Assembly: GCF_900128975.1 (NCBI RefSeq)
Contig: NZ_FQVC01000001.1
Coordinates: forward strand, 285,486 to 349,485
Length of the DNA: 64,000 nt
Reading direction: 5' to 3'
Source of the DNA: Devosia limi DSM 17137
Lineage (GTDB): Bacteria; Pseudomonadota; Alphaproteobacteria; Rhizobiales; Devosiaceae
Below the pieces are notes generated by a model, which worked only from the letters and a program-made list of their open reading frames with translations, did no database searches and was not told where the DNA came from. The translations under genes were made by a program, and so were the position numbers. Of this stretch, positions 45,091 to 53,854 are shown one piece after another (position 1 is the stretch's first letter; every line of letters begins with the position of its first letter).

Positions 45091-46560
45091 ATGACCACCG
45101 ACACCGCCAATTTCACCGCGCCCGCCATCGACGCGGACACCGCCTCGCGCAACAAGCTGGTCATCGCCATCCTGCTCGTGTCGGCGTTCATTGTGATTCT
45201 CAATGAAACCATCATGGGCGTCGCCCTGCCCCACCTGATGGCCGACCTGGACATCACCGCCAGCGCTGCACAATGGTTGACCACCGCCTTCATGCTGACC
45301 ATGGCCGTTGTCATCCCGATTACCGGCTACCTGCTGCAGCGCCTCAATACCCGCCCCGTCTTCATGCTGGCCATGTCGCTGTTTTCGACCGGCACGCTGA
45401 TCTGCGCGATCGCGCCCGATTTCGCGTTCCTCGTCGCCGGCCGCGTCGTGCAGGCCTCCGGCACCGCCATCATGATGCCGCTGCTGATGACCACCGTGAT
45501 GAACCTGGTGCCCGCAGAATCGCGCGGCAAGACCATGGGCAATATCTCCATCGTCATCTCCGTGGCCCCCGCCATCGGCCCGACCATTTCCGGCCTGATC
45601 CTGGCGGTGCTGGACTGGCGCTGGATGTTCCTGCTGGTCTTGCCGATCGCGCTGGGTGGCCTCGCCCTGGGGGCAACCCGCATTCAGAATGTCACCACCC
45701 CCACCAAGGCACCGCTAGACCTGCTCTCGGTCCTGCTTTCGGCCGTTGGCTTTGGTGGCTTCGTCTATGGCCTGTCGGGTCTCGGTGAGGCCGCCTCGCA
45801 TCCATCGGCTGTTCCGGCCTGGATCCCGCTGGTTATCGGCATCGTCGTCATCGGCCTGTTCGTGCTCCGTCAGCTCGCGCTGCAGAAGCAGGATCGGGCC
45901 CTGCTCGACCTGCGTACCCTGACCTCGAAGAACTTCAGCATCTCGGTGGCCCTGATGGCTATCGCGATGATGGCGATGTTCGGCGCCATGATCCTGCTGC
46001 CGATGTACCTGCAGAACGTACTGGGCCTGACCACGTTGCAGACCGGCTTGCTGATGCTGCCCGGCGGCCTCGTCATGGGCCTGTTCGCGCCAGTTGTCGG
46101 TTCGCTCTATGACAAGCACGGCCCGACGGTACTGCTCGTGCCCGGCACCGCGCTGGTGAGCCTGGCGCTCTGGGGATTGAGCCTTGTCGATCAGCACACC
46201 CAGTTCTATTGGCTGCTGGCCGCCCATCTGGTGCTCAGCGTCGGCCTGTCGTTGATCTTCACGCCACTGTTCTCGGCCAGCCTGGGCTCGCTGCAGCCGC
46301 GTTTCTACTCGCACGGCTCAGCGATGATCGGCACCACCCAGCAGGTCGCCGGCGCCGCCGGCACAGCCCTGTTTGTGGCGCTGATGACCTTGCAGAGTAC
46401 CAGCCTGGTTGCTGGCGGTGCAGGGACCGTAGAGGCGCTGGCCGGGGGCATTCGACTGGCTTTCACCGTCGGCGCCGTTATTGCAATGTTTTCGGTTGTC
46501 GCGGCTCTCTTCGTCCGCAAGCCCGAGGGCGAAGGCGCCAGCGGCCATCACGGCCACTAA
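45091..46560 (+). CDS. MFS drug exporter, DHA2 (14-TM) family
   Basis: A 489-residue transporter with about 14 membrane segments. LNETIMGVALPHLMADL and WLTTAFMLTMAVVIPITGYL are the DHA2 motif D/A region, GRVVQASGTAIMMPLLMTTV motif C-like. ATG at 45091 follows GCAGGATATC. The C-terminus is histidine-rich (GASGHHGH). Probable role: proton-driven efflux of toxic compounds across the inner membrane. No membrane-fusion gene is adjacent. Confidence 0.9.
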   Translation: MTTDTANFTAPAIDADTASRNKLVIAILLVSAFIVILNETIMGVALPHLMADLDITASAAQWLTTAFMLTMAVVIPITGYLLQRLNTRPVFMLAMSLFSTGTLICAIAPDFAFLVAGRVVQASGTAIMMPLLMTTVMNLVPAESRGKTMGNISIVISVAPAIGPTISGLILAVLDWRWMFLLVLPIALGGLALGATRIQNVTTPTKAPLDLLSVLLSAVGFGGFVYGLSGLGEAASHPSAVPAWIPLVIGIVVIGLFVLRQLALQKQDRALLDLRTLTSKNFSISVALMAIAMMAMFGAMILLPMYLQNVLGLTTLQTGLLMLPGGLVMGLFAPVVGSLYDKHGPTVLLVPGTALVSLALWGLSLVDQHTQFYWLLAAHLVLSVGLSLIFTPLFSASLGSLQPRFYSHGSAMIGTTQQVAGAAGTALFVALMTLQSTSLVAGGAGTVEALAGGIRLAFTVGAVIAMFSVVAALFVRKPEGEGASGHHGH

Positions 46561-46581
46561 GCGCCAGACGAAGGGCTGATA

Positions 46582-46617
46582 GCAACAGGCGCGGCCATCC
46601 CCGGCCGCGCCTGTTGC
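46582..46617. terminator. Bidirectional hairpin between exporter and asparaginase genes
   Basis: GCAACAGGCGCGGCC (46582-46596) and GGCCGCGCCTGTTGC (46603-46617) form a perfect 15-bp stem with loop ATCCCC. It sits between two convergent genes, 21 bp and 19 bp from their stops, and is probably shared. Flanking T content is poor. Confidence 0.75.
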
Positions 46618-46636
46618 ATTTCCGCCGCCGGAACGA

Positions 46637-47641
46637 TCAGGCCGGCATGGTCACCCGCAGCACCCCGACCTCGGCGCCACGCACGCTCTTGATTGTTTGA
46701 TTGGCATAGCGGGCGAGCACTTCGCGCTGCGCCGCATCGGGCTCGGCGATGGCCAGCAGCAGCCCCGCCAGCATGGCCTGCGAGGCGTGCATGTCGCCAT
46801 CGTCGCATTTGATCGCATAGCCCCAGCCCTTGTCGCGAATGGCGCCACATTGCACGCCCTGCGCGCCGATCTTCTGCATCACCCGGCCGTTGAAGGCCTC
46901 CATGATCCGCGTATCGGCATGGCCGGTTCCAGCCACGAGATGGGGGTGTTTGGTGGCGGCGTCGAACAGGCGGCGGGCTGCCGCCGCATATTCGGGCGAT
47001 AGACCGGTTCCGGTCGCCATGCGCGCAAAACCATAGGCGAAAGCCCGCAGCGGCGCAGCAAAGGTGGGGATAGAGCAGCCATCCGTACCGCATTTACCTT
47101 CACTCAGCGGTTCGCCGATCACGGTTTCTACCGCAGCGCGGACCTGCTTTTGCACCGCATGTTCGCGCCCGACATAGCCCGCGGTCGGGACGCCCATGGC
47201 AAGCGCCACGCTGAGCATCCCGGAATGCTTGCCCGAGCAATTATTGTGCAGGGGACTTGGCTCCACCCCCGCCGCACGCAACGCGTCGCGTGCCGCCGCA
47301 TTGGTTGGCGCGTGCGCGCCGCATTCCAGATCCGCAACCGAAAGGCCCAGCCGGCTCAGCAGGCCGGCAACGCCGTTCACATGCACGTCTTCGCCATGAT
47401 GGGACGCGCAGGCCAGCGCCAGTTCTGCATCGGAATGGTGGAATTTCTCGTCGGCGTGCTGCGCAAAGATCGGCAATGCCTGCATGGATTTGATGGCCGA
47501 ACGGGGGAACACTGCCCGCTCGATATCCCCTGCTGATGCAATGATGGCACCGTTCGCGTCGACGACGACAAAAGCGCCGCGATGCAGGTTCTCCACCCAA
47601 TTGCCACGCACGACTTCAGCCAGAATGGGATTGGCAGTCAT
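46637..47641 (-). CDS. Asparaginase II-family protein
   Basis: A 334-residue protein of the PF06089 asparaginase family (rhizobial type, unrelated to E. coli AnsA/B). Visible family segments are SAIKSMQALPIFAQ, ELALACASHHGEDVHVNGVA, LHNNCSGKHSGML and CGTDGCSIPTFAAPLRAFAY, including the catalytic Ser/Lys region and the zinc-binding cysteines. It hydrolyses L-asparagine to aspartate and ammonia in the cytoplasm. Single-gene unit. Confidence 0.93.
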   Translation of the reverse strand: MTANPILAEVVRGNWVENLHRGAFVVVDANGAIIASAGDIERAVFPRSAIKSMQALPIFAQHADEKFHHSDAELALACASHHGEDVHVNGVAGLLSRLGLSVADLECGAHAPTNAAARDALRAAGVEPSPLHNNCSGKHSGMLSVALAMGVPTAGYVGREHAVQKQVRAAVETVIGEPLSEGKCGTDGCSIPTFAAPLRAFAYGFARMATGTGLSPEYAAAARRLFDAATKHPHLVAGTGHADTRIMEAFNGRVMQKIGAQGVQCGAIRDKGWGYAIKCDDGDMHASQAMLAGLLLAIAEPDAAQREVLARYANQTIKSVRGAEVGVLRVTMPA

Positions 47642-47728
47642 ATCAAAAACTCCGGTCCAGACTGTCTTGCGAACAGCACCGGACCGGAAAAGTCAACACA
47701 GCATGGGTCGGAGGCAGGCACGTAAGGC

Positions 47729-48067
47729 TTAGTTGCCGTAGTTGGAAACCACGGTCAAAAATCTGGAGTTGACCCAGCCTTTGAGCGGGCCGCGGTCGAC
47801 CAGGCACCAGTCGGCACTGTTCTTGACCGCGATGCACCGCTCCACCCAGACATGGGTCGCAGGCTGGAAGGCGCCGACTTTCTGCGAGTAGGAGGCTGGC
47901 CATTTGCGGACATTGAGATGGTCCCATTCGGCGACATTGCTGACCTTGGCCAGCACGTCCATCTGATAACCGGCAGCCATGGCGGGCTGCACTGCAAAGG
48001 CGCCGGCGGCGGTGATCACCAGGCCACAGAGTGCCGCGACCAATACCTTTTCCTGTTGCTTGTTCAT
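47729..48067 (-). CDS. Secreted SH3-domain protein
   Basis: A 112-residue protein (MNKQQEKVLVAALCGLVITA), with signal peptide ending near AMAAG. The mature part has an SH3b-like fold: DHLNVRKWPASYSQKVGAFQ, WVERCIAVKNSADWCLVDRG and GWVNSRFLTVV. Two cysteines could form a disulfide. It probably binds peptidoglycan in the periplasm. The start 48067 is preferred over 48085 because the signal begins there. Confidence 0.85.
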   Translation of the reverse strand: MNKQQEKVLVAALCGLVITAAGAFAVQPAMAAGYQMDVLAKVSNVAEWDHLNVRKWPASYSQKVGAFQPATHVWVERCIAVKNSADWCLVDRGPLKGWVNSRFLTVVSNYGN

Positions 48068-48185
48068 TTCAGTGTTCCCCGGCAATGCGTTCGTTTGATG
48101 GGAGGAGCTTGCCCGCCCGGCCTTGAACGGGTCCTGAGACCCCCATTCAGGATCCGTTCATCTACCGGCAAGCCCCGTCTCAGGC

Positions 48186-48617
48186 TCAGCGCAGGTCGCG
48201 CTGGTGGACGTAGAGGATGATGGTGTTGCCACCGCCATAGCGCAACGAGATCACATCCTGCTCGTCGTAGTTGCGGGCCTTGAGCGCCGTCATCAGCGCC
48301 GGGTTGTGCGCCATCTGCACCCGCAGGTGATTGACATTGCCGTCCAGGAACAGCGTTCCATAATGCTCGCGACTGGCCCGCAACCCGTCCTCGCAGACCG
48401 GGACAAGTGCGATGCGCTGCTGGTTGCCGATAGCCTGGATGTCGGCCTTCGACACGCTGCGCATGAAGCCCATCCCCTCGGTGCAGAACTCTTCCGATTC
48501 ACTCGATGGCGCCGTCGGATAGCGGTTTGGGCCGCCGGCAACCTGAGCGGCGGCGCCAAAAGTGGTCAGCACGGTGGCAAGGCCGGCGATAAGGGTGATT
48601 GATGTCAGCTTGTTCAT
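48186..48617 (-). CDS. Uncharacterised secreted protein
   Basis: A 143-residue protein with signal peptide MNKLTSITLIAGLATVLTTF ending at AAAQ. The mature part has two cysteines (EFCTEG, PVCEDG) and a C-terminal GGGNTIILYVHQRDLR. I recognise no family. It is preceded by an SD-like GAGGAGAACC on the minus strand and lies beside another small exported protein gene. Confidence 0.8.
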   Translation of the reverse strand: MNKLTSITLIAGLATVLTTFGAAAQVAGGPNRYPTAPSSESEEFCTEGMGFMRSVSKADIQAIGNQQRIALVPVCEDGLRASREHYGTLFLDGNVNHLRVQMAHNPALMTALKARNYDEQDVISLRYGGGNTIILYVHQRDLR

Positions 48618-48823
48618 TTGGTTCTCCTCGGTTTGGCTACCGACCGTTTTGGCCGGTGTTGACCAGAGTTATGCCCCTCCTGCGTTGAACCGCCTCTGAG
48701 CGCCGCATTCATCAGCCGTTAACCGACGGAACCCGCCCAGCAACCCGGTTGGCAGGGGCATGGCGCTGTGTCACGCTGGCTTTGGAAGGGCGCGGCCAAG
48801 TGCCTGAACTGGAGGAGATTTCG

Positions 48824-49681
48824 ATGGCCAAGGTTCTGGTTACCGGCGGCAGCGGCAAGCTGGGGCGCGCCGTGTTGCGCGATCTGGTGGCGCATGGCTA
48901 CGGTGTTCTCAACATCGACCAGCAGGGTTTGCCGGACCCTATTTGCAAGACAGTACGCATCGACCTCACCGATTTCGGCGAGGTTGCATCAGCCATACTG
49001 GGTGGGGTCGATGAACGCGGCGGGCCGTTCGATGCCGTAGTGCATCTGGCCGCGATCCCGGCGCCAGGCCTTGCCGCCAATGCCCGCACCTTCGCCAATA
49101 ACGTACCGACTACCTACAATGTGTTTGAGGCGTGCCGGCTGGCGGGGATCAAAAACATCGTATTCGCCTCCAGCGAAACCGTGCTTGGTCTGCCCTTCGA
49201 CACTGCGCCGCCCTATGTGCCCGTCGATGAAGACTACTTTGCGCGCCCCGAAAGCGCCTATTCGCTCGGCAAGCTGCTCGACGAAACCATGGCGGCCCAA
49301 TTCTGCCGCTGGGACCCGAGCCTGCGCATCTGCGGATTGCGCTTTTCCAATGTCATGGACCCAGAGGACTACAAGGCCTTTCCGGCATTTGACGCCAGCC
49401 CATTGACCCGTAAATGGAATTTATGGGGGTACATTGACGCTCGCGACGGCGCCCAGGCCGTCCGTCGTGCCATCCAGGCCGATTTCACCGGTTTTGAAGC
49501 CTTCATCATCGCCAATGCCGATACGGTGATGAGCCGGTCCAACATGTCGCTGCTCGCCGAGGTGTTTCCGGACGTCCCGCAGAAGGGAAATATCGCTGCC
49601 AACAGCACCCTGCTCAGCATCGAGAAGGCCAAGCGCATGCTGGGCTATTCACCGCAATTCAGCTGGCGGAATGAAGGTTAG
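48824..49681 (+). CDS. NAD-dependent epimerase/dehydratase (extended SDR)
   Basis: A 285-residue Rossmann-fold oxidoreductase, MAKVLVTGGSGKLGRAVLRD with the GxxGxxG nucleotide-binding motif, and the catalytic YSLGK (Tyr-x3-Lys) with ASSETV as the Ser motif. A good ribosome site (GGAGGAG) precedes ATG 48824; the 25 upstream codons of the longer frame have no family character. Possible substrates include uronates or UDP-sugars. It is convergent with the urocanase-like gene, so is not part of that operon. Confidence 0.88.
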   Translation: MAKVLVTGGSGKLGRAVLRDLVAHGYGVLNIDQQGLPDPICKTVRIDLTDFGEVASAILGGVDERGGPFDAVVHLAAIPAPGLAANARTFANNVPTTYNVFEACRLAGIKNIVFASSETVLGLPFDTAPPYVPVDEDYFARPESAYSLGKLLDETMAAQFCRWDPSLRICGLRFSNVMDPEDYKAFPAFDASPLTRKWNLWGYIDARDGAQAVRRAIQADFTGFEAFIIANADTVMSRSNMSLLAEVFPDVPQKGNIAANSTLLSIEKAKRMLGYSPQFSWRNEG

Positions 49682-49689
49682 AACGCCAC

Positions 49690-49795
49690 CGTGTCACCCC
49701 GGCGCAGGCCGGGGTCCATGCTGAAGGCCATCCCCGCCATCGCGGCGCTCGTGGGGACACAGAATCCGACCTTGGCCGGAATGACCCGGTGGGCG
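49690..49795. repeat. Family B hairpin pair in convergent gap
   Basis: Two family B arms, GTGTCACCCCGGCGCAGGCC near 49691 and CCTTGGCCGGAATGACCCGG near 49772, flank a variable centre. The gap lies between two convergent genes and may serve as terminator for both. Confidence 0.7.
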
Positions 49796-49799
49796 TCTG

Positions 49800-51461
49800 C
49801 TATCCTACCGCGATATGCCCGATCTCCTTGATCGCGATCTCATCAAGAGATTCCTCATATCCTGCATCGGCATAGCGCATGACGCCGAGGGCTGTGTCGT
49901 TGGTCAGCGACAGTTCCAGCCGCTCATCGCCACCCGGCGTACCGTCAGCAATGACGGTCACACCAGCCGAGGTCATATAGCCCGCATAGCCGCCGCCACC
50001 GGAGTGAACCACGACCAGATCGGCCATGGACGAACAGAGCAGCATCGCGTCCAGCAACGGCCAATCGGCGATGGCGTCGGAGCCATCCTTCATGTTCTCA
50101 GTCATGATATTGGGATGCGCCATCGCCCCGGCATCAAGGTGATCGCGGCTGAAAGCCACCGGCCCAGCCAGCGTTCCATCAGCCACCATGGCGTTGACGG
50201 CGCGGGCCAAAGCGGTGCGCTCGCCATGTCCCAGCCAGGCAATCCGCGCCGGCAGGCCCTCAAACGGCACATGCTGGCGGGCCAAGGCGATCCAGTTGGT
50301 GACGATCTTGTTGTCGGGGAACATTTCGAGCAGCTTGTCGTCGATTTTGGCAATGTCTTGCGGATCCCCCGAGAGCGCCATCCAGCGGAATGGGCCGATT
50401 GCGCGGGCAAACAGCGGACGCAGATAGGCTTCGGTGAAAATCTTGATGTCGAAGGCGTTTTCAACGCCTCCGGCCCTGGCATGGGTGCGGATCAGATTGC
50501 CATTATCGAAGACCTCGGAGCCGGCCTGCTGGAAGGCCAGCATGGCGCGAACGTGGTCGACGATGGAGGCCTGGCTGGCGGCCATGAGTTGGCCGGGGCC
50601 TTCGACGCGGAGGCGCTTTACCTCGTCAAGCGACATGCCCTTGGGCACGTAACCATAGACCAGATCATGCGCCGAGGTCTGGTCGGTGACGATATCGGGG
50701 ACGATGCCGCGCCGGGCGATCTCGGGGTAAATCTCGGCAGCATTGCCGACGAGGCCAATCGAGGTGGCCCGCTTTTCGGCGACGGCCTTGTCGATCATGG
50801 CCAGTGCGGTATCGAGGTCCGGCGCGATTGCCTCGAGATAGCCGATCTCCTGGCGCTTCTGCGCCCGGTCGGCGTCAATATCGACGCAGAGAATGGCTGC
50901 ACCGGCCATGCGACCGGCTAGCGGCTGCGCGCCGCCCATGCCGCCGAGGCCGGCGGTGAGGATAAATCGGCCCGCCAGGTCGCCGCCGAAGCGGTTCTCG
51001 GCGATGCGCATGAAAATCTCATAAGTGCCCTGGATGACGCCCTGGCTGCCGATATATTGCCAGGCGCCAGCGGTCAGCCCGCCCCAGCAGATCAGGCCCT
51101 TCTTCTCCAGTTCGTAGAACACTTCGGCCTTGGCCCATTGCCCGACAATGTTGCAATTGGCCATGATGACCAGCGGTGCCCTGGCATGGGTCTTGAGTAG
51201 GCCGATGGGCTTGCCGGACTGGATGATCAGCGTCTGGTCCTCGTCCATGCGCAGCAAGGTTTCGACGATGGCCTTGTGGCTGGCCCAGTTGCGCGCGGCC
51301 TTGCCCAGAGCGGCATAGACGATCAGTTCATCCGGGTTCTCGCCAACGCTGAGCACGTTCTCCAGCAGGCGCAGCAAGGCTTCCTGGCGCCAGCCCTTGG
51401 CACGCAGCTCGGGGCCGCCGGGAATTGGGAAATCGGGATGGCGTGGATTGGGTGTGGGCAT
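49800..51461 (-). CDS. Urocanate hydratase homologue, probable thiourocanate hydratase
   Basis: A 553-residue HutU-fold protein starting MPTPNPRHPD. The NAD+ loop TAGLGGMGGAQPLA (about residues 169-182) and GPFRWMALSGDPQDI (356-370) are canonical. In classical urocanases the segment LPCRICWLG carries two cysteines including the active-site Cys; here it is LPARIAWLG (residues 403-411), both replaced by alanine. The C-terminal third (HSGGGGYAGYMTSAGVTVIA) also departs from HutU. It is the last gene of the catabolic operon, 58 bp after the DUF917 gene. I infer that it hydrates thiourocanate (or a related analogue) rather than urocanate. Not tested by homology search. Confidence 0.82.
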   Translation of the reverse strand: MPTPNPRHPDFPIPGGPELRAKGWRQEALLRLLENVLSVGENPDELIVYAALGKAARNWASHKAIVETLLRMDEDQTLIIQSGKPIGLLKTHARAPLVIMANCNIVGQWAKAEVFYELEKKGLICWGGLTAGAWQYIGSQGVIQGTYEIFMRIAENRFGGDLAGRFILTAGLGGMGGAQPLAGRMAGAAILCVDIDADRAQKRQEIGYLEAIAPDLDTALAMIDKAVAEKRATSIGLVGNAAEIYPEIARRGIVPDIVTDQTSAHDLVYGYVPKGMSLDEVKRLRVEGPGQLMAASQASIVDHVRAMLAFQQAGSEVFDNGNLIRTHARAGGVENAFDIKIFTEAYLRPLFARAIGPFRWMALSGDPQDIAKIDDKLLEMFPDNKIVTNWIALARQHVPFEGLPARIAWLGHGERTALARAVNAMVADGTLAGPVAFSRDHLDAGAMAHPNIMTENMKDGSDAIADWPLLDAMLLCSSMADLVVVHSGGGGYAGYMTSAGVTVIADGTPGGDERLELSLTNDTALGVMRYADAGYEESLDEIAIKEIGHIAVG

Positions 51462-51519
51462 GGAGAACCTCATTTTGTCTATGCGGGAGGTGGCTCCCAA
51501 TTGTTGGACGGCCTGGTGA

Positions 51520-52599
51520 TTACCCCAGCGCAAATTTGGCCAGCTCAATCCCCATGCGCTCTTCGACAAACGGATAGACCGTAGGGTCAAGCACCGAAGA
51601 ACTGAGCGGGATCACCGTCTTGGGTACGTGCAGCACGAAGATCTCCATGCCTTCGCGCAATTGCCCGACGCTGAGTGGTTCGCCGTCGCTCGAGAGCGTG
51701 GTGATCACATCGGGGAAGGTAGCGACGCGCTGCCCGTCCCTGGTGTCGACCGCCATATATTCGTTCATCACATGCAGCACGTCGCCGCTGGCCAGCGTCA
51801 CCGTGCCAATGTCGAAGGCTTCCTTGGTATAGGTCACGGCCTTGCGGGTGATCTTGCCGGAAACCAAAATCGTGCCGCCGGTGGTCTTGGCGATAGTGTC
51901 GATGACGGCGGTGCCACCCTTGCCCTCCGCGGCGATGATCGCTTCGCCGAGGCGCAGGGCCAGCGAAATGCCGCCCAGCGCAGCGTTGTCGCGGACATAG
52001 CTGGCGCGCAGGGGATTGCGGCAGGAGGCGATGAAGCCGCCGGACTGGTCGGAGGCAGTGCGCAGGATGGGCGAGACCTTGGCGGTGGCGCCGCGGACGA
52101 CCAGTTCGATATAGCGATTTTCGCTGCGATTGCCGCCGACTGCGGTCTGGATCATCTGTTCTGGCGAGCCGGCCATGCCAATACTGCCCATGTCGCCGGT
52201 GGGGTGGGCGCGAATGTCGCCAACGGCGTCAACAACCTTGGTGCCGAGAATTGCCGAGGGAAGCCAACCATTTAGCGTCGATGACTTGCCGTTCTGGCCG
52301 ACCATCAGGCCGGTCAGCTTCTCGCCCAGGGCGTCCTGCAGCAGCGAGACGGCCTTGATGTAGTCGACGCCCTGCATTTCCCAGGGGGTGGTGGAGGCCG
52401 GGGCGCCGATGGCGGCGGCGGTGGCGACCCAGTCATTGTCGTCGAGTTCGTCGATATCAACCAGTTCGGGTTTGCCGACGCTGACGGCGGCGTAGCCGAG
52501 CATGCGGCCATGATCGGCCCATCCGCCGCCGCCCGCTGCATAGACGGAGCCGCCCTTGACGGCAGCCTCGACGTCCTTTTCGGTCAGAATGCGACCCAT
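51520..52599 (-). CDS. DUF917 family protein, candidate thiohydantoin desulfhydrase
   Basis: A 359-residue DUF917 protein. The N-terminus MGRILTEKDVEAAVKGGSVY, followed by AAGGGGWADHGRMLG, is the family's glycine-rich start, and PTGDMGSIGMAGSPEQMIQT is conserved-looking. DUF917 proteins sit beside hydantoinase and amidohydrolase genes in many genomes. One base separates it from the M20 hydrolase gene upstream. By elimination it is the best candidate for the desulfuration step that turns the thiohydantoin propionate into hydantoin propionate. This is inference from context. Confidence 0.78.
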   Translation of the reverse strand: MGRILTEKDVEAAVKGGSVYAAGGGGWADHGRMLGYAAVSVGKPELVDIDELDDNDWVATAAAIGAPASTTPWEMQGVDYIKAVSLLQDALGEKLTGLMVGQNGKSSTLNGWLPSAILGTKVVDAVGDIRAHPTGDMGSIGMAGSPEQMIQTAVGGNRSENRYIELVVRGATAKVSPILRTASDQSGGFIASCRNPLRASYVRDNAALGGISLALRLGEAIIAAEGKGGTAVIDTIAKTTGGTILVSGKITRKAVTYTKEAFDIGTVTLASGDVLHVMNEYMAVDTRDGQRVATFPDVITTLSSDGEPLSVGQLREGMEIFVLHVPKTVIPLSSSVLDPTVYPFVEERMGIELAKFALG

Positions 52600-52600
52600 G

Positions 52601-53854
52601 TTATTGTTCCTTCTGCAGTTTTTGGTCGAGCGCGATCACTGCATTGAGCAGGACTGCGGCGCCGAGCGCGATGTCTTCGGTGGCGGCGAACTCGTCCGGG
52701 GAGTGGCTGCGGCCATCGACGCAGGGGACGAAAATCATGGCGCTGCGGGTGATGCGGGCCATCCAGGCGGTGTCGTGGCCGGCGCCGGAGGCCATGCGGC
52801 GATGGGTGGCGCCGGCGCTGTCGCAGGCAGCGTCCAGAACCTCTAAAAGCATTGGATCACAAGGGGTTGGCTGATTGTCCGAGACAATGCGCGGCTGGCC
52901 GACGGGTACGCCGGTGCGGGCAGAAATGGCTGCAATGCCGGCCTGGAGCTCCTCAACGAAGCGTTCCATGTCGTCGCGGCGTTCGGCGCGGGCGTCGATC
53001 AGCATGCGGACCTTGGCGGGGACGACATTGGCGGCGTTTGGCTCCATGACGAACTCGCCGACAGTGGCGGCGAAATGGGCGTCGCCAGCGGCCAGAGCGG
53101 TGGCCAATTCCTCGACGCCAAGGGCGATCCAGGCGGCGGTGGTGAGGGCATCCTTGCGCGAGCCCATCGGAGTTGTCCCCGCATGGTCGGCACGGCCTTC
53201 GACGATGATCTCCAGCCGGGTTATCCCCGCAATGGCCGTGACGACGCCGATTTCGAGCTCTTCATCCTGCAGAACCGGGCCCTGCTCGATATGGAGTTCA
53301 AGGAAGGCCTTGATATCGCTGCGCTTCGCATCGGTAGCGCTATTGCCGCCGACCTGGGTAATGCCCTCATCCAGCGTGATGCCATCGCTGCGGCGGGAGA
53401 GCCATTCGGCCGGCCGCGTGCCGGATATTCCCCGGCTGCCAACGCAGGAAACGCCGAAGATCGAGACCTCTTCGGCGAGGAAATCCACGATCTCCAGAGT
53501 GTGGTCCAGCTGGATACCGCGGTCGCTGAGGGTGCGGGCGACTTCGAGGGCGGCGATGACCCCGGCAATGCCGTCAAAGCGGCCGCCATCGGGGACGGTA
53601 TCGGAGTGGGAGCCGAGCATGATCGAGCCCAATTCCGGGCGCTTGCCGGGGATGGTGGCGATGAGATTGCCGGCCGCGTCGACATGGCTGGAAAAACCAG
53701 CATGCTGGATTGCTTGCCGCAGCCACGCCCGCCCTTCGAGAAAGATCGGCGTGAAGGCGCGGCGGGTGAATGGACGGTCGGGCTCGATGATCAAAGCCAG
53801 TGCATCGATGTCCCTGCCGATGCGGGCCGTACTGATGGAAAAGTTGCGGATCAT
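52601..53854 (-). CDS. Zn-dependent N-carbamoyl-L-amino-acid hydrolase (M20 type)
   Basis: A 417-residue amidase of the hydantoinase/carbamoylase family (TIGR01879). Metal ligands seen: His83 in GSHSDTVPDGGRFDG, Asp94 in the same segment, Glu128/129 in LAEEVSIFG, and His198 in LELHIEQGPVL; a dimerisation-domain segment GVVTAIAGITRLEI follows. The proposed reaction is N-carbamoyl-L-glutamate to L-glutamate, CO2 and ammonia. It overlaps the upstream amidohydrolase by four bases, which pairs ring opening with decarbamoylation. Confidence 0.9.
   Translation of the reverse strand: MIRNFSISTARIGRDIDALALIIEPDRPFTRRAFTPIFLEGRAWLRQAIQHAGFSSHVDAAGNLIATIPGKRPELGSIMLGSHSDTVPDGGRFDGIAGVIAALEVARTLSDRGIQLDHTLEIVDFLAEEVSIFGVSCVGSRGISGTRPAEWLSRRSDGITLDEGITQVGGNSATDAKRSDIKAFLELHIEQGPVLQDEELEIGVVTAIAGITRLEIIVEGRADHAGTTPMGSRKDALTTAAWIALGVEELATALAAGDAHFAATVGEFVMEPNAANVVPAKVRMLIDARAERRDDMERFVEELQAGIAAISARTGVPVGQPRIVSDNQPTPCDPMLLEVLDAACDSAGATHRRMASGAGHDTAWMARITRSAMIFVPCVDGRSHSPDEFAATEDIALGAAVLLNAVIALDQKLQKEQ

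Noticed and set aside
48749..48823. N-terminal extension of the epimerase frame
   Set aside because: A strong GGAGGAG site and the Rossmann start at 48824 show that the upstream codons are not translated as part of this protein.
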